NCBI GenBank assembly: GCA_043777755.1
Contig: JAYWHK010000037.1
Span: forward strand, 1 to 13,991
DNA length: 13,991 nt
DNA from: CANHEE01 sp043777755
GTDB lineage: Bacteria > Bacteroidota > Bacteroidia > Chitinophagales > Saprospiraceae
Direction: 5' to 3'
Shown: positions 1-6,998 of the stretch, in pieces
Layout of the letters: the number at the start of each line of letters is the position of its first letter
Position numbering within the stretch: position 1 is the first letter of the stretch
Program-made: the position numbers and the translations under genes
Notes under the pieces: model-generated
Databases searched by the model: none
Told to the model about the DNA's origin: nothing
Seen by the model: the letters and a program-made list of their open reading frames with translations, nothing else

Positions 1-413
1 AAAATTATTTAACTTATTTTTCAAGCAATAATAACGCTTTTTTTTAAGACTTTTCTTCTTGAATTAGGGAAATGACATTGGACTAAAGTCGCCCCTACAG
101 TGTCAACCGTAGAATATACAAATAAAGTCGCTACTACACTTTTTTTATAAGAAAAAAATTTAGAAAATTTTATAATTTTCAATTATTTTATTTTTATAAA
201 TCATTGACAAACAGTTTTTTAAGTTAAATAAAATGCAATTAAAAACAAATATACAAATAAAAAATGATTTAGAAATGCTTTTTTTTATATTTGCATCAAA
301 AATAAATTATTCGCACTTTTGTATCGTGTAAAAAATGTTCTATCATTTTGTTCTTTAGCAAAGAGGTAGTTTTTAGCATTTTAAATTGCCTCTTTTTAAA
401 ATTTTGTAAGACA
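1..413. other. AT-rich non-coding stretch upstream of the first gene
   Basis: I see no credible gene in this stretch. It is very AT-rich and holds a candidate promoter (286-293) for the gene that follows. The 9-base word TAAAGTCGC occurs twice (84-92 and 123-131), each time followed within a few bases by CTAC, and the second copy runs into a T-tract. The same word begins the stem of the strong terminator at 2810-2846, so these may be decayed copies of that hairpin. A weak AAGC...GCTT hairpin followed by eight Ts near position 25-48 could end an upstream gene, but the stem is too short to call. Confidence 0.5.
286..293 (+). promoter_or_regulatory. Candidate -7 promoter box of the 414-2642 gene
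   Basis: TATATTTG fits the Bacteroidota -7 consensus TAnnTTTG and lies about 120 bases before the ATG at 414. No clear TTTG -33 box is visible at the usual distance, so support comes from the -7 box alone. Confidence 0.4.
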
Positions 414-2642
414 ATGAAAAAAAATTTACTTTATATATTCTTCTTTTGTTTGAATTTTGCGCTTTATGCTCAAAATACAACGCCTTGTGCTGCAACTTGG
501 TTGCCACAATCGGGTAATGTTAAAGCTATAAATCCCGCTTATAATGGTACTTTTTCTGGTACTTACCTATCAGGTGCTAATTGTAATGCTTCGGAAGAAA
601 ATCCACTGTGGTACAAGTTTGTAGCACAAGGTACAGCGATTAACTTTAACGTAAGTACATCAAATTGTACTGGACTTGCAGCAGAAAAAGGCTTGACGTT
701 TTCAATTTTTCAAGCCAGAACGCCCAATTGTCAAGACCTAAAATCTATGCCTAACAATTGTCTAAATTTACAAAATGGCGAAATTAACCAAGCATTTGAT
801 GTGAAATCTTTAATTCCGAATCAACTGTATTATTTACAAATAGATGGACTTAGCGGAAGCCAATGTGAATTTGATTTGAGCTATTCTTCGGCACAGGTTT
901 CGGCTAATTTTGGAACAGTTCGAGGCAATGTTTTATGGGACAAAAATGAAGATTGTCAAAAAGACATCAATGATTTTTTGTTAAAAGATGCCATTGTTGT
1001 TTTCAAAAAAAATTCAAACGATAGTATTTTTACGTCAATAGACAAAAATGGTTTTTATGAGCAAAGTTTGCCTTTAGGAACTTATGAAGTTTATGCTTCT
1101 GTTGGTGGTGAAAAACGTTTGTGGAAAAATTGTTCCTTTTCAAAAAACACGACCTTGACTACTCCAAATATTGTGCTGAACAAAGATTTTTTAGTGCAAA
1201 AAGAAAAAGATTGTAGTGTTGTTGAAACAGATTTGATTGCCAACGCTTTTGTGGCAAATGAAAAAACAAGCATTATCGTAAAGTATAAAAATATAGGAAC
1301 GGCAAAAGCGAACAACGCTATTGCAAAAGTAAGTCTTGACCCATCACTTTTTATGGTGAATGTTTCAAAGCCTTTTGCAAAAAACAACAATATAATTACG
1401 GTTGCACTGGGTAATTTGGAAGCACAAGAAAGTGGAACATTCACAATTTCGGTAAAAAATGCCAGCAACTTGGCGAACACACAGGCATTGGTCAATGAAG
1501 TGGAAATAAGCCCTAATCTTGTTTGTTTTAATAATCCTTCTTGGACGGGCGGAGAAATTCAAGTTTTTGCTACTTGCAAAAAAGATTCTGTTCGTTTTTC
1601 AGCCAAAAACAATGGAATTACACCTGTTCCTGTCAATGGTTTTGTGATTGAAGAAGATGTTGTGATGCTTGTAAAAAAAACAATGACAATCCTCAATCCC
1701 AAAGACAGTGTTGTTGTTTTTACCACACCTGCCACTGGAAAAACGTATCGTTTGGAAGTGGATCAAGCCATTAATTATCCGCAGCGTTCTATGCCGAATG
1801 TAAGCGTAGAAGGCTGTCTGAAAGGAAATACTGGCACATTTTCAGTAGGCTATTACAATCAATTTCCTCAGGACGATGCTGATTTTGCCAAAGATATTGA
1901 TGTTAGAGAAACGGAATCGAACATCGCAAATCTCAATAAATTTGCTTCCCCTAAAGGTGTAAGTTCTGAACATTATATTGCTCAAAATCAAGACATTGAG
2001 TATTTTATTCGCTTTAAAAATAAAGATTTGAATCCTGTAAAACAGCTGTATATCGTAGATACGCTTTCAGAATTTATGGACATTTCGACCTTGCGCATTG
2101 GTGCGGCAAACTTGCCTTTTGAATATGAGGTAAATGGTAAAAATTTGCTTCAATTCAAGCTCTCAAATGCGTTGATTTACGGTGAGCAAGTGAAAGCAGA
2201 CAGTTCTGAATTTTTTGTAAAATATAGAATTAGTCAGAAAAAAGACTTGCCTTTTGGGACATTGATTCAGTCACGAGCAGCAGTTTTTACCAATCTGACA
2301 GACAATCCTATTTTTACCGAAAAAATACAACACAAAATTGGAAAAGACTTTTTAAAAGTAAAAGTTGCATCGCAAGAAGTATTTTTGAAAGGTGTAGCAG
2401 TAAAAATTTTTCCAAATCCTTTTGCTGAAAATGCTGAAATATCCATTAGCGGTTTAGAAAATAACACCGAGGTGCTGACGCTACAAATTATGAACAACCA
2501 AGGCAGAATCATAGAAAAACAAGAACAAATGGGCAGTATTTTTGCCATTAAAAACAACAACTGGGCAAAAGGTGTTTATTTTTATCAAATACATAACCAT
2601 AAACAGAAATTAGCAAGTGGTAAGTTTATTGTGGTGGAATAG
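414..2642 (+). CDS. T9SS-sorted surface protein with DUF7619-like and sorting domains
   Basis: Predicted 742-residue exported protein. The ATG at 414 is chosen because it is followed directly by a signal peptide (MKKN, a hydrophobic run, cleavage near ALYAQ). The open frame extends upstream only through TTG at 348, with residues that do not look like a signal. Residues about 24-165 look like a beta-sandwich of the kind found at the start of many Bacteroidota surface proteins. Residues about 168-225 (starting GNVLWDKNEDCQKD) resemble an SdrD-B/carboxypeptidase-regulatory-like fold. Residues about 510-646 (IEYFIRFKN, IVDTL, ISTLRIG, LPFGTLI) match the DUF7619 conserved-repeat domain. Residues about 656-742 form a type A T9SS sorting domain, with PNP at 667-669 and GVYFYQ then GKFIVVE at the end. 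The family outline implies secretion by T9SS and anchoring or release at the cell surface. The actual function (adhesin or other) is unknown. Confidence 0.85.
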   Translation: MKKNLLYIFFFCLNFALYAQNTTPCAATWLPQSGNVKAINPAYNGTFSGTYLSGANCNASEENPLWYKFVAQGTAINFNVSTSNCTGLAAEKGLTFSIFQARTPNCQDLKSMPNNCLNLQNGEINQAFDVKSLIPNQLYYLQIDGLSGSQCEFDLSYSSAQVSANFGTVRGNVLWDKNEDCQKDINDFLLKDAIVVFKKNSNDSIFTSIDKNGFYEQSLPLGTYEVYASVGGEKRLWKNCSFSKNTTLTTPNIVLNKDFLVQKEKDCSVVETDLIANAFVANEKTSIIVKYKNIGTAKANNAIAKVSLDPSLFMVNVSKPFAKNNNIITVALGNLEAQESGTFTISVKNASNLANTQALVNEVEISPNLVCFNNPSWTGGEIQVFATCKKDSVRFSAKNNGITPVPVNGFVIEEDVVMLVKKTMTILNPKDSVVVFTTPATGKTYRLEVDQAINYPQRSMPNVSVEGCLKGNTGTFSVGYYNQFPQDDADFAKDIDVRETESNIANLNKFASPKGVSSEHYIAQNQDIEYFIRFKNKDLNPVKQLYIVDTLSEFMDISTLRIGAANLPFEYEVNGKNLLQFKLSNALIYGEQVKADSSEFFVKYRISQKKDLPFGTLIQSRAAVFTNLTDNPIFTEKIQHKIGKDFLKVKVASQEVFLKGVAVKIFPNPFAENAEISISGLENNTEVLTLQIMNNQGRIIEKQEQMGSIFAIKNNNWAKGVYFYQIHNHKQKLASGKFIVVE

Positions 2643-2675
2643 GTACAATGAATTGTAAAAACTTAGCGAATTTTA

Positions 2676-2719
2676 TTTAATCACGAATTTTATCTAATTA
2701 AACGAATTTTCACTAATCG
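2676..2719 (-). repeat. Inverted copy of the 55-bp intergenic repeat
   Basis: Read on the minus strand, this segment matches the tandem repeat at 6124-6246: it carries CGATTAGTG, then AAATTCGTTTAATT, then AAATTCGTGATTAAA. The match is nearly continuous, with small changes around 2691-2694. A more degenerate echo (AATCTAATTTCACTAATTTT) follows at about 2733-2754. It sits after the stop of the 414-2642 gene and before that gene's terminator. Confidence 0.75.
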
Positions 2720-2809
2720 CAACTTAACAATTAAATCTAATTTCACTAATTTTATTAAAACTTCGTTTTAATTTTACACATGGCTAAGTTATTACAATAA
2801 ATTTTAAGT

Positions 2810-2850
2810 AAAGTCGCCTACGTTTTAAACAAGCGTAGGCGACTTTTTTT
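2810..2850 (+). terminator. Strong intrinsic terminator
   Basis: A perfect 13-bp stem (AAAGTCGCCTACG at 2810-2822, its complement at 2834-2846) with an 11-base loop runs into a T-tract ending at 2850. The T-tract is on the plus strand, so it most likely ends transcription of the 414-2642 gene. The minus-strand side has no comparable T-tract. Confidence 0.88.
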
Positions 2851-2881
2851 GACTTTAAAAGCACCCATAGCGGTACCCAAC

Positions 2882-2920
2882 AAAAAAAACGCTTGATAAT
2901 ACATTGATTATCAAGCGTTT
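2882..2920 (-). terminator. Intrinsic terminator of the tRNA operon
   Basis: A perfect 14-bp stem (2887-2900 with 2907-2920, 6-base loop) is followed on the minus strand by eight Ts (complement of 2882-2889). It starts about 15 bases past the 3' end of tRNA-Pro, so it ends the Ser-Pro tRNA transcript. Together with the plus-strand terminator at 2810-2850 it closes off two converging units. Confidence 0.9.
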
Positions 2921-2934
2921 ATAATTTAAAATTG

Positions 2935-3008
2935 TCGGGATACCAGGATTCGAACCTGGGGCCTCTTGGTCCCAAACCAAGCGCGCTACCGGACTGCGCC
3001 ACATCCCG
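2935..3008 (-). tRNA. tRNA-Pro (anticodon TGG)
   Basis: The minus strand folds as a normal 74-base tRNA. The acceptor stem is CGGGATG paired with TATCCCG, with discriminator A. The D arm contains GGCGCAGTCCGGTAGCGC. The anticodon stem CTTGG/CCAAG encloses loop TTTGGGA, giving anticodon TGG (plus-strand 2972-2974). The T arm is CCAGG-TTCGAAT-CCTGG. The 3' CCA is not encoded (the genomic bases are CAAT), so it must be added after transcription. It is cotranscribed downstream of tRNA-Ser. Confidence 0.97.
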
Positions 3009-3043
3009 AACTCTTATCTTGGATTCAACAAAAAATGATATAG

Positions 3044-3130
3044 CGGAGAGAGCGAGATTCGAACTCGCGGTACAGTTGCCCGTACGTCAGTTTAGCAAAC
3101 TGGTGGTTTCAGCCACTCACCCATCCCTCC
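3044..3130 (-). tRNA. tRNA-Ser (anticodon GCT)
   Basis: An 87-base class II tRNA on the minus strand. The acceptor stem GGAGGGA pairs with TCTCTCC and the discriminator is G, the serine-type base. The anticodon loop TTGCTAA gives GCT (plus-strand 3094-3096). A long variable arm (GTACGGGCAACTGTAC) is present, as expected for tRNA-Ser, and the T arm is GCGAG-TTCGAAT-CTCGC. The first anticodon-stem pair is a C/A mismatch. CCA is not encoded. It lies 35 bases before tRNA-Pro on the same transcript. Confidence 0.96.
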
Positions 3131-3227
3131 TAAATCAACCTTATGTTGAAGTGTATTAATTTGAATAACAGTATTGAATTTTACAGCGACACTATTATTT
3201 GATTAATGCTTTTCTTTAAAAGCGATG

Positions 3228-3262
3228 CAAAGATACAATTTTTATTTTCAGAATAACAAATT
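3228..3262 (-). promoter_or_regulatory. Promoter of the tRNA-Ser/tRNA-Pro operon
   Basis: On the minus strand a perfect -7 box TATCTTTG (3235 to 3228) is preceded by TTTG (3262 to 3259) with a 23-base spacer, within the spacing reported for Bacteroidota sigma factors. It lies about 98 bases before the 5' end of tRNA-Ser. No other promoter-like sequence stands out upstream of the tRNAs. Confidence 0.7.
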
Positions 3263-3342
3263 TTTGCAAGACTTTTTTTCAATTATTTTTCAATTATTTT
3301 TTAAAATATTGATTGTCAAATGATTAGGTTTAATTATTTTTT

Positions 3343-3924
3343 TTACTTAAAAGAAGAAATAGACAATGTTTCGACATTTACGGGTATTTGTTTGGATTCG
3401 CTACAGTTTTTACTGTCTTTTACAACGACCATATAAGTGGTGCTTGCACTGGGTTGAACTTTAACAGAATTGCTGTTGCAACTGCTTAGTCCGCCCATTG
3501 GTCGCCAGCTGTAAGTATAAGGACTTGCGCCACCTGATACTTTAATGGTAATCTGTGCGCTTTGACCTGGCTCAATACTTACAGGTGCGACATTTTGTAT
3601 TTTTGGCCTTTGATTGATTTCAATTTTTACTTCATCTCGGGTAGTATTGCCTTTGGCATCGGTAACAGTGATTTTGAAAATACCTGATTTGGAAGGTGTC
3701 GCAATAACTGATTTTGACGTACCAGAGGTTAATTCGTCCTCGGGATACCATTTGAAGGAGTAGGGTGGAGTGCCGCCAGAAACAACAGCGTTCAATTCTG
3801 TATAAGAACCCAAACAAAGTACTTTGTCGCCACCAAGATTGACTTGAAAAGCGTTTTGAGCTTTGGTTTGCACTTGAAGAAGCATGCACCATAAGATAGT
3901 GCAAAATGTGGTTGATTTGACCAT
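3343..3924 (-). CDS. Secreted protein with two PKD/Ig-like domains
   Basis: Predicted 193-residue exported protein. Residues 1-22 form a signal peptide ending KAQ, supporting the ATG at 3924. Two beta-sandwich repeats follow, about 28-105 and 108-185. Each has the PKD-like/SprB-like pattern of SGG plus PPYSFKW or SPYTYSW, then TPSKSGIFKITVTD or QPSASTTYMVVVKD. Such domains usually act as spacers or binding modules in large gliding or adhesion proteins of Bacteroidota. Here they stand alone: there is no T9SS sorting domain, the C terminus is SISSFK, and there is no lipobox. The protein may therefore be periplasmic, or be a short relative or remnant of a larger adhesin. It is divergent from the M1 peptidase gene, with 332 bases between them. 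Its function is unknown. Confidence 0.8.
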   Translation of the reverse strand: MVKSTTFCTILWCMLLQVQTKAQNAFQVNLGGDKVLCLGSYTELNAVVSGGTPPYSFKWYPEDELTSGTSKSVIATPSKSGIFKITVTDAKGNTTRDEVKIEINQRPKIQNVAPVSIEPGQSAQITIKVSGGASPYTYSWRPMGGLSSCNSNSVKVQPSASTTYMVVVKDSKNCSESKQIPVNVETLSISSFK

Positions 3925-4009
3925 TATTGATTCAGAGATATATGATTGAATAAAATAATATGTTACAATTATCTTACCAAGTTGTTGGTTCGTGTGTTTT
4001 TTAGAGTGG

Positions 4010-4017
4010 CAAAATTA
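4010..4017 (-). promoter_or_regulatory. Candidate -7 box for the PKD-domain gene
   Basis: On the minus strand TAATTTTG fits TAnnTTTG, about 85 bases before the ATG at 3924. A TTTG lies upstream but only 12 bases away, closer than usual, so the -33 element is uncertain. Confidence 0.4.
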
Positions 4018-4207
4018 TATTTTATTTTTCAAATAAAATAATTTATTTTTACTTTTTTATGACATGGTTAAGTTAAAATTTTTAACAAAAAATCATATTA
4101 AAATATTGATAATGAGTTTTTTACAACATTTATTTAGATTAAATTGTTACACATTTACGGTCTATTGTAATACTTTTATTTTAGTCATTTATTTTACCAA
4201 GTTTTTA

Positions 4208-4215
4208 TATCTTTG
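4208..4215 (+). promoter_or_regulatory. -7 promoter box of the M1 peptidase gene
   Basis: TATCTTTG is a perfect match to the Bacteroidota -7 consensus, 41 bases before the ATG at 4257. The leader (AAATTAATAATACTACAATT before the ATG) has no Shine-Dalgarno sequence, normal for this phylum. No TTTG -33 box is obvious. Confidence 0.6.
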
Positions 4216-4256
4216 CAAAGATTTTAAACCAAACCTAAATTAATAATACTACAATT

Positions 4257-6086
4257 ATGAAAAAAACAGTTCTTGCTTCTTTCTTTTTTTTACTTTTTAT
4301 AAGTGTTTTCGCACAGCGTTTCCAACAACGAGGTGCTTATACAATGAATGTTGATTTTAACCATAAAAAAAATCAATATTCTGGAAATCAGGTACTTAAA
4401 TATACAAATAATTCGTCAGATACTTTGACAAAAGCATTTTTTCATTTGTATATGAACGCTTTTCAGCCTGGTAGTGTGATGGATGTGCGTTCTCGTAGCA
4501 TCGAAGACCCTGACGGACGAGTAAAAGATAGGATTTCAAAATTGAGCGAAAGCGAACAAGGTTTTTTGCATTGTAAAAATATAAAATTAGATGGCATTGA
4601 TGTGACTGCAAAAGAAGAGGGAACAATCTTGGAATTAACTTTGCCAAAACCAATTTTACCAAATTCTACTGTGACATTTACGTTGGACTTTGATGGTCAA
4701 GTACCGTTGCAAGTTCGTCGAAATGGTCGTGACAGTAAAGAAGGAATTGACTATTCGATGGCGCAGTGGTATCCCAAAATGAGCGAGTACGACGAGCAAG
4801 GTTGGCATTCAAATCCTTATGTTGCAAGAGAATTTTATGGACTTTGGAGTGATTTTGATGTGAAAATTAACATGGATAGCCGTTATATGGTAGCCGCAAC
4901 GGGTTATATTCAGAATCCCGAAGGCTACAATTGCAATAAAAACACTGGCGATAAAACGACTTGGCACTTCCTTGCGCCAAATGTTCACGACTTTGTTTGG
5001 GCAGCTGATACAGAATATAAGCATACAGAATTGCGTTATGACAAGGATTTGTTGATTCACTTTTTTTATGTCGAAAACGCCAAAACAAAAGACAATTGGG
5101 CAAAATTACCAGAAGCGATGAAGGCTACTTTTGATTATGCCAACGCAAATTTTGGGCGTTATCCTTACCAGCAATATTCGTTTATTCAAGGTGGCGATGG
5201 TGGAATGGAATATCCGATGGCAACGTTGATTACGGGCGAGCGCAATTTTAATTCGCTCACTGGCGTTGCTATTCACGAACTTATGCACTCATGGTACCAG
5301 CATTTGTTGGGTTCTAACGAGAGTTTGTACGCTTGGATGGACGAAGGTTTTACTTCTTACGCTTCTGAACGCATCGAAAATGTGTTGAAGGAAAAAGGTT
5401 TTATGCCTGGTTTAAAGCCGATTGACAACTATATGGAAGATACCTATAAAGGTTATAAAAACTTGATGGAAAGTGGAAAAGTTGAGCCAAGTTCAACCCA
5501 TGCAGACCATTACGATAGCAATTTTGCCTACTCTTTGTCGGCTTATGTGGTTGGTGCGGTTTTTCAGCATCAATTGGAATATGTGGTTGGAAAACCAGCT
5601 TTTGACAAGGGTTTGTTGCGCTATTACAACGAGTGGCGTTTCCGTCATCCGAATCCGAATGATTATATTCGTGTGATGGAAAAAACAAGCGGATTGGAAC
5701 TGGATTGGTACAAAGAATATATGATAAATACCACAAAATCAATTGATTACGCTATTGTCAACGTTGAAAAAGAAAGCCGTAAAGAAACAAAAATTAAGTT
5801 GCAGAAAGTTGGAAAAATGCCTATGCCAATAGACGTTGTCGTAACTTTTAAAGACGGAACACAAGAAACGTGGAACATTCCTCTGGACATTATGCGTGGT
5901 GAAAAAGCCAATGAAAAACCTGATGGAGATTACAATGTTGCTGAAAAAGACTGGCAATGGACAGATGCCAACTACGAATTGGTGATTCCTGCACGTTCCA
6001 AAAACATTATCAAAGTTCAGATTGACCCAAGTCAGCGTATGGCGGATTTGCACTTGGAAAACAATACTTGGACAAAAGAAGACTGA
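4257..6086 (+). CDS. Exported M1-family zinc metallopeptidase (aminopeptidase-like)
   Basis: Predicted 609-residue metallopeptidase with a signal peptide (residues 1-19, cleavage near VFAQ), so it acts in the periplasm or outside the cell. An N-terminal beta-rich domain (about 25-255) is typical of M1 enzymes. The catalytic domain shows GGDGGMEYP (312-320), the counterpart of the GAMEN substrate-binding motif. It also has the zinc site HELMH (His340, Glu341, His344) with the third ligand Glu363 in DEGFTSY, 18 residues after the second histidine, as the family requires. Tyr430 in SAYVVGAVF fits the catalytic tyrosine. All key residues are present, so it should be active and probably releases N-terminal residues from peptides, although many Bacteroidota members of this clade are uncharacterised. 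The length is usual for this short M1 group, which has a beta-type C-terminal domain. The upstream promoter at 4208 suggests a single-gene unit. No terminator is visible after the stop; the repeats at 6124-6246 follow. Confidence 0.93.
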   Translation: MKKTVLASFFFLLFISVFAQRFQQRGAYTMNVDFNHKKNQYSGNQVLKYTNNSSDTLTKAFFHLYMNAFQPGSVMDVRSRSIEDPDGRVKDRISKLSESEQGFLHCKNIKLDGIDVTAKEEGTILELTLPKPILPNSTVTFTLDFDGQVPLQVRRNGRDSKEGIDYSMAQWYPKMSEYDEQGWHSNPYVAREFYGLWSDFDVKINMDSRYMVAATGYIQNPEGYNCNKNTGDKTTWHFLAPNVHDFVWAADTEYKHTELRYDKDLLIHFFYVENAKTKDNWAKLPEAMKATFDYANANFGRYPYQQYSFIQGGDGGMEYPMATLITGERNFNSLTGVAIHELMHSWYQHLLGSNESLYAWMDEGFTSYASERIENVLKEKGFMPGLKPIDNYMEDTYKGYKNLMESGKVEPSSTHADHYDSNFAYSLSAYVVGAVFQHQLEYVVGKPAFDKGLLRYYNEWRFRHPNPNDYIRVMEKTSGLELDWYKEYMINTTKSIDYAIVNVEKESRKETKIKLQKVGKMPMPIDVVVTFKDGTQETWNIPLDIMRGEKANEKPDGDYNVAEKDWQWTDANYELVIPARSKNIIKVQIDPSQRMADLHLENNTWTKED

Positions 6087-6123
6087 AGTAATTGATAATG
6101 AATAATTAAAAATTAAAAATGAG

Positions 6124-6246
6124 TTCACCATCACGATTAGTGAAATTCGTTTAATTCGTCAAAATTCGTGATTAAAAATTATCAATTAAATTTCACCATC
6201 ACGATTAGTGAAATTCGTTTAATTCGTCAAAAATTCGTGATTAAAA
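6124..6246 (+). repeat. Two tandem copies of a 55-bp intergenic repeat
   Basis: Copies start at 6124 and 6192, a period of 68 bases. They are identical over TTCACCATCACGATTAGTGA and the following AATTCGTTTAATTCGTC, and differ only in the length of one A-run. Each contains a small hairpin (TCAC-gatta-GTGA) and longer outer arms (ATCACGA with TCGTGAT), plus three AATTCGT words. An inverted copy lies at 2676-2719. The tail (GCGATTAAAAATTC at 6254-6267) fades into the start region of the next gene. This is an imperfectly palindromic dispersed element, not a CRISPR: there are two copies with short AT-only spacers. Confidence 0.85.
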
Positions 6247-6273
6247 ACAATTTGCGATTAAAAATTCTAACAA

Positions 6274-6834
6274 TTGAAAATTAAAAGATACAATATCCTT
6301 GTTTTTTTGCTTTTTGCATTCGTGGTGATTGCAAAAGCGCAAAGCCCTTTTCGCATATTTACTTTAGATGCGAATTTGAAGTCAGAAGTTGAACAAAACA
6401 ACGCTTCGTTGGTTTTAAAAGCATTGGTTTTGAATAAAATGGAGTTTTTGTACAACAATGAAAGCCGTTTTCAGACCAATCACAAAGCGGATTTGAAACG
6501 CCTGTATTTTATTGCTGATTCTTTGGTGAAAATGATTCCAAAAGATAGTGAAAATTCATGGGAAGAAGATTATGGCTTGAAACTTGACGGCGTTCCCAAA
6601 CACGAGCGTTGGAAGGAACTTACCTATTATTACACCGAATTTGATGCGACGAAAGGACCAGCCGAAGTAATGAAAGGTAAGAAGAAATACGTTTTACAGA
6701 TTCGTGTTTTGATAGACCTGAGTGGTAAAATTGAGGACATTCAAATTTTGAAAGGTAAAAAAATGATCAACCGTGATGCGCAAATTGCGAGGTCATACAA
6801 TATTTTATACAAACCAAGGAAAAAGTCAAATTAA
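6274..6834 (+). CDS. Small exported protein of unknown function, TTG start
   Basis: Predicted 186-residue protein that I do not recognise. An in-frame stop at 6268-6270 leaves TTG at 6274 as the only start that keeps the signal peptide (KIKRYN, hydrophobic 8-20, cleavage near AKAQ). The first internal ATG would discard it. The mature part is charged and mixed alpha/beta, with many Lys and Glu residues. A C-terminal segment (about 143-160, VLQIRVLIDLSGKIEDIQI) resembles the strand pairs of small TonB-C-like or cystatin-like folds, but this is weak. It lies between a palindromic repeat array and the response-regulator gene, 164 bases before the latter, in the same direction. It could be an accessory or sensor-side periplasmic protein for that regulator, though nothing in the sequence proves this. 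Confidence 0.7.
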   Translation: MKIKRYNILVFLLFAFVVIAKAQSPFRIFTLDANLKSEVEQNNASLVLKALVLNKMEFLYNNESRFQTNHKADLKRLYFIADSLVKMIPKDSENSWEEDYGLKLDGVPKHERWKELTYYYTEFDATKGPAEVMKGKKKYVLQIRVLIDLSGKIEDIQILKGKKMINRDAQIARSYNILYKPRKKSN

Positions 6835-6949
6835 GGTAAAATTTATCTTTTCTTTGAAATAAAATAAAGGCTAAAACCGTCTTTGAAAATGACCAAAAGA
6901 ACCAAAAATCTAAGTATTTAAAATATTAATAAACTACTGTAAACCACTG

Positions 6950-6978
6950 AGTCAAAAGACTATTGACTTATTGACTTA
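6950..6978 (+). promoter_or_regulatory. Inverted plus direct repeat upstream of the response regulator
   Basis: TTGACTTA occurs twice head to tail (6963-6970, 6971-6978), and AGTCAA (6950-6955) is inverted relative to the first copy across a 7-base gap. It lies 20-50 bases before the ATG at 6999. OmpR-type regulators bind direct repeats, so this could be an autoregulatory site. Their usual spacing is about 10-11 bases, however, not 8, so the call is tentative. Confidence 0.25.
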
Positions 6979-6998
6979 CGACTACTTAACATAAATTT

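Larger units (their letters stand above)
3925..4256. other. Divergent intergenic region with two promoters
   Basis: This 332-base stretch has no plausible gene. It is very AT-rich and carries one -7 box for each flanking gene (4010-4017 on the minus strand, 4208-4215 on the plus strand), giving untranslated leaders of about 85 and 41 bases. I see no riboswitch-like conserved structure. Confidence 0.55.

Noticed and set aside
348..413. N-terminal extension of the first gene from TTG at 348
   Set aside because: The extra 22 residues do not form part of a signal peptide, while the ATG at 414 is followed directly by a standard one.
2932..3159. Plus-strand open frame of 75 codons across the tRNA region
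   Set aside because: It is the complement of tRNA-Pro and tRNA-Ser; peptides of this kind (SGYQDSNLGPLGPKP...) are a known false annotation over tRNA genes.
4396..6134. Several minus-strand open frames opposite the M1 peptidase gene
   Set aside because: They overlap a clearly conserved enzyme gene, have no signature or signal of their own and are antisense shadows.
6124..6246. Possible CRISPR array
   Set aside because: There are only two repeat units, the 12-13 base gaps are AT-only and not unique spacers, the repeat recurs elsewhere as a single inverted copy, and no cas gene is present.
6835..6998. Promoter box for the response regulator
   Set aside because: TATCTTTT near 6845 and TCTTTG near 6874 only partly match TAnnTTTG and no -33 box is present, so no promoter is called.
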